From: Desulfobacteraceae bacterium
GTDB lineage: Bacteria; Desulfobacterota; Desulfobacteria; Desulfobacterales; Desulfosarcinaceae
Assembly (NCBI GenBank): GCA_027025615.1
Contig: JALVQM010000168.1
Span: 1 to 5,858 of the forward strand
Direction of reading: 5' to 3'
DNA length: 5,858 nucleotides
A model generated the notes under the pieces. It made no database searches. It had not been told where the DNA came from and was given only the letters and a program-made list of their open reading frames with translations. A program made the position numbers and the translations under genes. Of this stretch, positions 1 through 4,627 are shown piece after piece; the stretch's first letter is position 1; each line of letters begins with the position of its first letter.

Positions 1-307
1 TGCGTTTTTTGGCATCGACTATATCAATCCCCAGATCACCGAACATTTCCAGTGTTTCATCCAATTGTTCGGAAGAAAGCATATTATCCGGCAAAGCATC
101 ATTTATCTCTTTATAGGTCAGGTAACCCTGTTGTTTCCCCTGGTCTATAAGTTCTTTCATGGATTTTTCATCGATAGTCTTCTTGCTTCTGGCTTTTCTC
201 CTGCCCGCCTTGGCCTTGTCGGCCTTACCCTGTTTTTTAGCTTTAACAGCCTTGGCGGATTTAGCTGTCTTTGAAGGTGTTTTTCTGGATTCGGTCTTTT
301 TTACCAT
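1..307 (-). CDS. rpoD: RNA polymerase sigma factor RpoD (sigma-70), N-terminal part
   Basis: This is the N-terminal 102 residues of the primary sigma factor, which recruits core RNA polymerase to housekeeping promoters. The rest lies beyond the left edge. Residues about 48-98 match sigma-70 region 1.1, with the recognisable runs GYLTYKEINDALP (61-73), EQLDETLEMFGDLGIDIVD (80-98) and an acidic, leucine-rich second half. In the family, region 1.1 is the autoinhibitory domain that blocks DNA binding by free sigma. Residues 1-44 form an unusual Lys/Ala-rich tail with 19 basic residues among the first 43. The start is the ATG at 305-307, preceded at 9 nt by a perfect AGGAGG that lies inside the last codons of dnaG. 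Only 5 nt separate it from the dnaG stop, so it is surely cotranscribed and probably translationally coupled. Regions 1.2-4 cannot be seen, but the identification is firm. Confidence 0.93.
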   Translation of the reverse strand, partial: MVKKTESRKTPSKTAKSAKAVKAKKQGKADKAKAGRRKARSKKTIDEKSMKELIDQGKQQGYLTYKEINDALPDNMLSSEQLDETLEMFGDLGIDIVDAKKR

Positions 308-312
308 ATGGT

Positions 313-2112
313 TCAGCCTCCTAACGACTCCGGATTGGTATGTCGACGTTCGTTGAAAAGCTGTTTCTCTTTAAGCAGCTCCAATAGACGTTTCATGTCC
401 TTGTCTCTCTCTGCTGCTTCAATCTGCTTTTGTAGTTTAATTTTATACTTGCGATGGCAATGGCTCTCAAATTGATCCAAAAGCCGCATACAATCGCGCC
501 TATTCCATCTTTCCGTATCCATCAACATGGCGGCCACCACATCTTCCATGTCAGTGCCTTGAAAAGCGTCAACCAACTGTGCTTCCAGGCTCGAATCAGG
601 TTGGGCCCTGCTGATGATAAAATCGCTGATTTTTTTTAAACGTCGATCGTCGATACCTGTTTCCAGGTTGCGTCCAACAAATTCGGTGACCAGGTCGGGG
701 TATTTCAACAGCATGGCAATCACCTGCCTCTGCATAAGGTTACCTGGTCTGTCAATATCTTCCCCGGACAGCCCGCCCTTACCACCGGCTCCGGGTAATT
801 TTCTTTCCCCGTGTCTGCTTGCGGCGGACTTGACTTTTTCAATGACAGCCTGCCGATCAATGCCAAGTTTGTCTGCCAACTCCCTTATGTACAGATCTTT
901 TTTTACCGGATCGTCGATTACGGCCAGGGTTGTTTTGACCTGGTCGACTGTTTTGACTTTACCTTCGACCGAAAGTCCAAATTCTGAGATAGCCGCATCA
1001 ATGATAAATTCCACGCTTGCCTTGGCCTTTGAAGCCAGAAGCATAAAATCGTCCGGTCCGAATTGACGTAAATAGGAATCGGGATCATGCCCTTCAGGCA
1101 GGACGAGAATTCTTGCATCAACGTATTGATCGGCAAACACATCCAGGCTGCGCCTGGCAGCCTTTATGCCTGCCTGGTCAGAATCGAACACCAGGACGAT
1201 ACTGCCCTCGGAACCAACTATTCCCTTCAACACACGGACATGATCTGCAGTCAGGGCGGTTCCCAGGGTCGCTACAGTGTTCTGAATCCCCACCTGGTGC
1301 AAGGCCAGCATGTCAAAATAGCCTTCGACAATAAAAATTGTTCCCGTTGCCCTGGCCAACTGGCGCACCCTGTCAATGCCATAGAGTATCTTGCGCTTGT
1401 TAAAAATTGGTGTCTCAGGAGAATTCAGGTACTTGGGAGTTTTAGAATCAATGGTTCGCCCGCCGAATCCGACCACCCGCCCAATACCGTCAAAAATTGG
1501 GAAAATAACCCTGTCCCTGAAGCGGTCATAAACTCCATCACCGCTTTTACGCCTGATCACCAATCCCGCTTTTTCCATTAATTTAACCGCAACACCCTTG
1601 GCGCGCAAATGAGAGCTAAGGCCATCCCACCTGTCAGGGGCGTATCCCAGGCTGTGAGAATTGATAAGCTTGCCGGTAAAACCCCTTGCCACCAAGTAAG
1701 CCATGGCTTTTCGTCCCTGGTTGCTTTCAAGGCAATCGCAATAATATTCCATGGCGGTCTTGTTGACGTTCTGCAGCTTCTCATTTTCAGTCAACCGGCG
1801 GCGTGTTCGGCTGTCCATGTATTCTGGAACTGAAACACCATATTTACGCCCGAGATACCTGACGGCATCCGGGAAAGACAGGCCGTCGCTTTTCATTAAA
1901 AAGCTGATTGCCGATCCGCCGGTATGGCAACCAAAACAATAAAATATCTGTTTTTCCGGGCTTACCGTAAAAGATGGTGTCTTTTCCGAATGAAAAGGGC
2001 ACAAACCAACATAGTTGCGCCCTGCTTTTTTCAGAACCACCTTCTCGGATACAACATCTACTATGTCGGCGGCTGTCTTTACGGCTTGTATGGTATCCTC
2101 GGGGATCATCAT
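313..2112 (-). CDS. dnaG: DNA primase DnaG
   Basis: DnaG synthesises RNA primers for lagging-strand DNA replication and works with the replicative helicase DnaB. The 599 residues are a normal length. The N-terminal CHC2 zinc-binding domain shows C38, H41, C59 and C62 in the context LCPFHSEKTPSF and YCFGCHTGG. The catalytic core has the basic motif YDRFRDRVIFPI (195-206), FGGR (216-219) and a TOPRIM fold with its catalytic glutamate E263 in VEGYFD. The metal-binding pair D310 and D312 sits in VFDSDQAG, followed by the PEGHDPDSYL motif near 340-348. After a Gly-rich linker around 440-455 comes a helical C-terminal region, expected to bind DnaB. Two adjacent ATGs (2112 and 2109) could start it; GGAGGG at 2126-2131 is 13 nt from the first, and an AAGG lies closer. 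It is the first gene of a dnaG-rpoD unit with its own upstream promoter. Confidence 0.98.
   Translation of the reverse strand: MMIPEDTIQAVKTAADIVDVVSEKVVLKKAGRNYVGLCPFHSEKTPSFTVSPEKQIFYCFGCHTGGSAISFLMKSDGLSFPDAVRYLGRKYGVSVPEYMDSRTRRRLTENEKLQNVNKTAMEYYCDCLESNQGRKAMAYLVARGFTGKLINSHSLGYAPDRWDGLSSHLRAKGVAVKLMEKAGLVIRRKSGDGVYDRFRDRVIFPIFDGIGRVVGFGGRTIDSKTPKYLNSPETPIFNKRKILYGIDRVRQLARATGTIFIVEGYFDMLALHQVGIQNTVATLGTALTADHVRVLKGIVGSEGSIVLVFDSDQAGIKAARRSLDVFADQYVDARILVLPEGHDPDSYLRQFGPDDFMLLASKAKASVEFIIDAAISEFGLSVEGKVKTVDQVKTTLAVIDDPVKKDLYIRELADKLGIDRQAVIEKVKSAASRHGERKLPGAGGKGGLSGEDIDRPGNLMQRQVIAMLLKYPDLVTEFVGRNLETGIDDRRLKKISDFIISRAQPDSSLEAQLVDAFQGTDMEDVVAAMLMDTERWNRRDCMRLLDQFESHCHRKYKIKLQKQIEAAERDKDMKRLLELLKEKQLFNERRHTNPESLGG
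317..322 (-). promoter_or_regulatory. rpoD ribosome binding site inside the dnaG 3' end
   Basis: The minus strand reads AGGAGG here, 9 nt before the rpoD ATG. The same bases form part of the last Leu-Gly-Gly codons of dnaG. A ribosome ending dnaG therefore stops on top of the rpoD initiation region, which suggests translational coupling. Confidence 0.85.
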
Positions 2113-2145
2113 CGCCTTAAAGCCGCCCTCCGTATATTTTTACCA

Positions 2146-2171
2146 GTTGTTGAAACCACACCTTCAACAAC
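2146..2171 (-). promoter_or_regulatory. hairpin in the dnaG 5' leader
   Basis: GTTGTTGAA (2146-2154) and TTCAACAAC (2163-2171) form a perfect 9-bp inverted repeat with an 8-nt loop. It lies 15 nt upstream of the GGAGGG ribosome binding site of dnaG. On the minus strand it is followed by only a short A-run, not a T-run, so it is not a standard terminator. It could affect ribosome access or mRNA stability. The repeat is seen directly; the role is inferred. Confidence 0.45.
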
Positions 2172-2208
2172 CTTTATTTACCTTTGAGCAAAGCAGGTGT
2201 TAGAGGTT

Positions 2209-2260
2209 ACAAAACAAAATTCCAAAGGATCTCTTGTTCTAGCCCTTGATCCTTCGGAAT
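2209..2260 (-). terminator. terminator-like hairpin or attenuator between promoter and dnaG
   Basis: On the minus strand, arms at 2248-2260 and 2219-2231 form a 13-bp stem with one G-U pair and a 16-nt loop. The tract TTTTGTTTTG follows at once. On the plus strand the same position would be an A-C mismatch and there is no T-tract on that side, so the structure fits minus-strand RNA. It has the form of a weak Rho-independent terminator. It lies between the promoter at 2316-2344 and the dnaG start, so it would either attenuate dnaG-rpoD or end a short RNA. Only 5 of the 13 pairs are G-C, so its strength is uncertain. Confidence 0.5.
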
Positions 2261-2309
2261 CATTGAAAAAATTCTCATTGCACCCACTTTTGATAGCCTG
2301 CTTCTAAAA
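2211..2309 (-). ncRNA. candidate short leader RNA upstream of dnaG
   Basis: The interval runs from the predicted transcription start of the strong promoter (about 2309) to the end of the terminator-like T-tract, giving an RNA of about 100 nt. It could be a free small RNA or the prematurely ended leader of the dnaG-rpoD mRNA. An extra 7-bp pairing (2191-2197 with 2297-2303) could enclose the hairpin, although a match of that length is expected by chance in 200 nt. A 23-codon reading frame from an ATG at about 2278 to a TAA just after the T-tract overlaps the hairpin, but it has no clear ribosome binding site. No known RNA family was recognised. Confidence 0.3.
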
Positions 2310-2315
2310 TTTTTT

Positions 2316-2344
2316 ATAATATAGATTTTGCCGCTCAAAGTCAA
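2316..2344 (-). promoter_or_regulatory. sigma-70 promoter for dnaG-rpoD
   Basis: On the minus strand, TTGACT (2339-2344) is followed after exactly 17 nt by TATTAT (2316-2321). Both boxes match the sigma-70 consensus at 5 of 6 positions. The DNA just upstream of the -35 box is very A/T-rich, as in an UP element. Transcription would begin near 2309 and give a leader of roughly 197 nt before dnaG. This is the best promoter in the window. Since the sigma factor made from this operon should read it, autoregulation by RpoD level is possible. Confidence 0.75.
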
Positions 2345-2367
2345 TATTTATCTCAAAAATTGAAAAA

Positions 2368-2398
2368 TCAAGCCATAGCCAATAAATTTTACCTCCTT
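2368..2398 (-). other. orphan Shine-Dalgarno sequence with a minimal ORF
   Basis: The minus strand carries a perfect AAGGAGGT at 2391-2398. The next ATG (2374-2376) opens a frame of only ATG GCT TGA; using a TTG 6 nt earlier adds two codons. No gene follows. It may be a decayed gene start, a tiny leader peptide or chance. It lies just upstream of the dnaG promoter, so it would not be in that transcript but could be in readthrough from the lipoprotein gene. Confidence 0.25.
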
Positions 2399-2500
2399 AA
2401 CTGCTATAGTCAGGGAAATTGCATAACTACCATCTATAGTATCAATAGGCCGGGATGTCCACAAGATAATGTGATTGCAAGCAGACTGTTGATTATTTAT

Positions 2501-3232
2501 TTACCTGCGGCGGCCTGGAAAGCTATTCAGCATTTTTTTAATACCGTCCTTAACAAGTTCCTTTGCTGTCAGCCAACGCCCTCCCCGTTTTACAAAATCC
2601 CCGATAGACAGGAGATTTTCACTTAACGCCTTCTGTGTTTCAACAAAATCAGCGTGCCATACCAAACGCCCACTGCGCGCATCGAGCAATGCCATATCGA
2701 ACGCTACTGCGGCCGGCTCAACCACCGAGTATTTCTGGCCCTGGCGTTCACGGAAAAAATAAAGGTAGCCGACAAAAATACCGTCGGCGCCCTGGGTCCT
2801 TGCAAGCTCGATGGCCGTCTTTCTTTCCGCACCCCTTTTCCATGTCAAAACGTAACCGGTGAGCTGCTTGATCTGAACATCGCTGATGCGCCTCAGGCTT
2901 TCCACAAAATAAGCGGTGATCATGTCAGCAGCCCCGGGATTTGGCAAACCGGTCAGGTAAACCTGTTTTGTAATGGGATTACGGACGCTTGTTTCAGCCC
3001 CCAATGCCTCTGCCGCGTCTATAACAGGCAGCATTATGAGTTTGGATTTGTTCCAGCGCTCGGGATTAGCCTGTTGAGACGCTGTACCCTTCTCTTTGGG
3101 TGTTGCGCAACCTGTTACGAGCAACAGGAATATTATGCCTATAAACAATCTCTGCTGAAATTTATTTAAGGTTGGATAATTGAACAGGGACCATGCCCCA
3201 CCCTTGTACCGGACTGATGGCAGATTCTTCAT
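2501..3232 (-). CDS. predicted outer-membrane lipoprotein of unknown function
   Basis: A 243-residue protein with a lipoprotein signal peptide: basic residues K24 and R28, a hydrophobic stretch at 29-39, and the lipobox LVTGC with the acylated cysteine at C42. The +2 residue is Ala rather than Asp, so export to the outer membrane, facing the periplasm, is expected. The mature part begins with a polar linker (43-62). Then come a beta-like strand KLIMLPVIDA (64-73), GLPNPGAADMI (95-105), ARTQGADGIFVGYLYFF (144-160) and LLDARSGRLVWHADF (182-196). This pattern resembles the alpha/beta fold of periplasmic CsgG- or LpoB-like lipoproteins, but that is an impression, not an assignment. The signal sequence is long (41 residues) and the ATG lacks a clear ribosome binding site. 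No better in-frame start was found. It follows hisB by 52 nt and may be cotranscribed with it. The biological role is unknown. Confidence 0.85.
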   Translation of the reverse strand: MKNLPSVRYKGGAWSLFNYPTLNKFQQRLFIGIIFLLLVTGCATPKEKGTASQQANPERWNKSKLIMLPVIDAAEALGAETSVRNPITKQVYLTGLPNPGAADMITAYFVESLRRISDVQIKQLTGYVLTWKRGAERKTAIELARTQGADGIFVGYLYFFRERQGQKYSVVEPAAVAFDMALLDARSGRLVWHADFVETQKALSENLLSIGDFVKRGGRWLTAKELVKDGIKKMLNSFPGRRR

Positions 3233-3284
3233 GCGTGAGTATTATCCATGCGGAAAGTAAACTTAAACAATAATAAGCGGTTGG

Positions 3285-3872
3285 TCAGAGGCTGCCCTTT
3301 GAAGACAAAACCCCTTTGAGATTCTTATCGATGGTTACGGCAGTATTCAATGCCCTCCCCATGCCTTTGAATACCGACTCCAGAATATGGTGCCAGTTTT
3401 CGCCGTAGTCCACAGAGACATGCAAATTCATTGCACCTTTGACTGAAAATGCCCGCAAAAATTCTTTTACCAGGGACGCTTCCATTGGACGCTGGGGATC
3501 ACTTACATCAGGCAGACGAAAAACAAGATAAGGCCTTCCGGACAGATCTACAACAACTCGACTGAGGGCATCGTCCATGGGAGTAAAGGCATGTCCATAT
3601 CGACAGATGCCCCTCTTGTCTCCCAGGGCTTGGGCAAGGGCTGTTCCCAGAACAAGCCCCACATCCTCCACCGTATGATGAAAATCCACGTTCAAATCTC
3701 CCTTTGCCGTGCAGGTAAGTCCAAAACGACCATGCACGGCAAACAGGGTCAACATGTGATCAAAGAAAGGAATCTCCGTGGAAACATCAACCTGATCATC
3801 GCTATCCAGGTTAAGGCGGCAGAAAATCTGGGTTTCCTTGGTCTTACGTTCGATTTCAGCAATTCTTGCCAT
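3285..3872 (-). CDS. hisB: imidazoleglycerol-phosphate dehydratase HisB
   Basis: HisB dehydrates imidazole glycerol phosphate to imidazole acetol phosphate, a late step of histidine biosynthesis, in the cytoplasm. The enzyme is a metal-dependent oligomer, with manganese bound by conserved histidines and glutamates. The hallmarks are present in order: PFFDHML with H39, DFHHTVED (63-70), MDDALSR (99-105), and YGENWHHILESVFK (156-169) with H161, H162 and E165. The C-terminal SSKGSL tail is also intact. It is the monofunctional form, without the phosphatase domain found in enteric HisB. I start it at the ATG at 3870-3872 (195 residues, the usual length) because a GGGTG lies upstream. A GTG four codons earlier (3884) is possible but has no ribosome binding site of its own. 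No other his gene is visible nearby. A weak TTGCAA-17-TAAATG pair upstream is not convincing as a promoter. Confidence 0.97.
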   Translation of the reverse strand: MARIAEIERKTKETQIFCRLNLDSDDQVDVSTEIPFFDHMLTLFAVHGRFGLTCTAKGDLNVDFHHTVEDVGLVLGTALAQALGDKRGICRYGHAFTPMDDALSRVVVDLSGRPYLVFRLPDVSDPQRPMEASLVKEFLRAFSVKGAMNLHVSVDYGENWHHILESVFKGMGRALNTAVTIDKNLKGVLSSKGSL

Positions 3873-4076
3873 TTTGTTTTTCACCCAGTGTTGAGTGGTT
3901 AAGGATTAATAGGTCAATTTGAGTCATTTAGCTTACTATGACTAAAATTGCAACATCAGATGATTTTACATGTCTGCCTGCATGGTGCAACTCACGGTAA
4001 AAAGATGTCTGGGAAGGTATTGCAGTCAGGGAGCAATGGAAGGTGCCGGCAACAAGGCGGATAACGACCCATAATA

Positions 4077-4099
4077 ACAGGTTACCATAAAGTACCTGT
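4077..4099 (-). repeat. small inverted repeat after the Arg-rich gene
   Basis: ACAGGT (4077-4082) and ACCTGT (4094-4099) form a 6-bp inverted repeat directly after the stop codon of the Arg-rich gene. No T-run follows on either strand, so it is at best a weak 3'-end structure and not a clear terminator. Confidence 0.25.
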
Positions 4100-4345
4100 C
4101 TAAATCTCCGATATCAATTCAACACCGGGTATGAGGCTTCTGATTTTCTCAAAGTCGGATCGGCGTTCTCGTCCATCCCATGGCTCGATATTATTGTCAA
4201 CGCTACGCCGATCGTAACCGCTGCGCCTGTCTCGTCTTCTGCGCTGTTCGCTTGATTTTAGAGGATAATCATGGAACCTGCGATCGAACAAGATCCGCCT
4301 TCCCCCGAAATCAATAATCTGAATTTTAAAAATTTTGTATTCCAT
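4100..4345 (-). CDS. small Arg-rich protein with repeated DRR motifs
   Basis: An 81-residue protein of unknown function. A short hydrophobic-basic start (YKIFKIQIIDFGGRR, 3-17) leads into a central segment full of arginine pairs. RR occurs at 16-17, 22-23, within 35-38, 40-41, 46-47 and 61-62, and the triplet DRR at 21-23, 39-41 and 45-47. The tail (66-81) is aliphatic and ends ELISEI. It has no Cys or Thr, no signal peptide and no membrane helix. Small proteins with GRR and DRR repeats are, as I recall, common but uncharacterised in Desulfobacterota. The gene is credible because of its strong ribosome binding site and upstream promoter, and because the composition is regular rather than random. 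Nucleic-acid or phosphate binding is a guess from charge only. It is monocistronic, or followed by hisB after 227 nt, and divergent from the YcaO gene. Confidence 0.75.
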   Translation of the reverse strand: MEYKIFKIQIIDFGGRRILFDRRFHDYPLKSSEQRRRRDRRSGYDRRSVDNNIEPWDGRERRSDFEKIRSLIPGVELISEI

Positions 4346-4351
4346 CCTCGT

Positions 4352-4358
4352 ACCTCCT
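4352..4358 (-). promoter_or_regulatory. strong ribosome binding site of the Arg-rich gene
   Basis: The minus strand reads AGGAGGT, ending 6 nt before the ATG at 4345. It supports both the gene and this start. Confidence 0.8.
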
Positions 4359-4438
4359 CGGAAATACCGGTTGGATAAGGATGGTACTTAAAAAAGGAAG
4401 CTGGTGTATCTGGTGCCGATTCAAGCCCGATAATATAT

Positions 4439-4467
4439 ATACTAATACAACCGTTAAATAATGTAAA
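4439..4467 (-). promoter_or_regulatory. candidate promoter of the Arg-rich gene
   Basis: On the minus strand, TTTACA (4462-4467) and TAGTAT (4439-4444) are 17 nt apart, followed by an alternating A/T run. They match the sigma-70 consensus at 5 and 4 of 6 positions. The transcript would start near 4432, with a leader of about 86 nt. Confidence 0.45.
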
Positions 4468-4490
4468 CTTTGAAAGCAATTATTGACCAT

Positions 4491-4500
4491 TTCCATGGAA
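4491..4500. repeat. 10-bp perfect palindrome in the divergent region
   Basis: TTCCATGGAA reads the same on both strands and lies between the two divergent promoters, upstream of both -35 boxes. It could be a half of a regulator site, but no second copy was found in this window. Confidence 0.3.
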
Positions 4501-4529
4501 CCGGGATAGAAGCGATGGGAAAAAATAAA

Positions 4530-4557
4530 TTGATTTTAGGATCCAATTCATTAGAAT
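4530..4557 (+). promoter_or_regulatory. candidate promoter of the YcaO gene
   Basis: TTGATT (4530-4535) and TAGAAT (4552-4557) are 16 nt apart, matching the sigma-70 consensus at 4 and 5 of 6 positions. The start would lie near 4564, about 64 nt before the ATG. The -10 box falls inside an inverted repeat. Alternatives exist, such as TTGACC at 4484 with TAGAAG, so this is a best guess. Confidence 0.45.
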
Positions 4558-4559
4558 TG
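4544..4559. promoter_or_regulatory. inverted repeat over the -10 box, possible operator
   Basis: CAATTC and GAATTG are perfect 6-bp arms separated by ATTA, giving a 16-bp dyad that covers the predicted -10 box of the YcaO promoter. Placement is what one expects of a repressor site, but no regulator gene is visible. Confidence 0.35.
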
Positions 4560-4615
4560 CCCAATTTTGATTATTCTTTTGAAATCCTGTTAACTTAAAC
4601 CTTATCGGACCTGAA

Positions 4616-4620
4616 AAGGA
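4616..4620 (+). promoter_or_regulatory. ribosome binding site of the YcaO gene
   Basis: AAGGA lies 7 nt before the ATG at 4628, and no competing ATG with such a site is in frame upstream. Confidence 0.7.
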
Positions 4621-4627
4621 AAGTTTG

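Larger units (their letters stand above)
2113..2500. other. intergenic region between the lipoprotein gene and dnaG
   Basis: This 388-bp non-coding stretch is A/T-rich. It holds the dnaG-rpoD promoter, the two leader hairpins and the orphan Shine-Dalgarno sequence. No convincing terminator was found just downstream of the lipoprotein stop (2360-2500), so readthrough into dnaG-rpoD is possible. The heptamer CTATAGT occurs twice in the plus-strand sequence here (about 2403 and 2433), with no evident function. I see no tRNA or credible longer ORF. Confidence 0.6.

Noticed and set aside
614..1066. Long plus-strand ORFs opposite dnaG (such as 614-1066 and 1087-1581)
   Set aside because: They are antisense to dnaG, whose frame has clear conserved motifs throughout; their translations show no domain features.
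2191..2303. 6S-like RNA enclosed by a 7-bp stem (2191-2197 with 2297-2303)
   Set aside because: A 7-bp match is expected by chance in this length, the RNA would be too short for typical 6S RNA, and no open-promoter-like bubble was recognisable.
2654..3169. 171-codon plus-strand ORF opposite the lipoprotein gene
   Set aside because: The minus-strand frame has a good lipobox and regular protein composition; the plus-strand product looks random.
4100..4345. Arg-rich small protein as a peptide precursor for the YcaO enzyme
   Set aside because: It has no Cys or Thr and no leader-core organisation, and it is transcribed divergently; adjacency alone is not enough.
4258..4479. 73-codon minus-strand ORF overlapping the Arg-rich gene start
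   Set aside because: It has no ribosome binding site, crosses the better supported gene in another frame and spans the predicted promoter.
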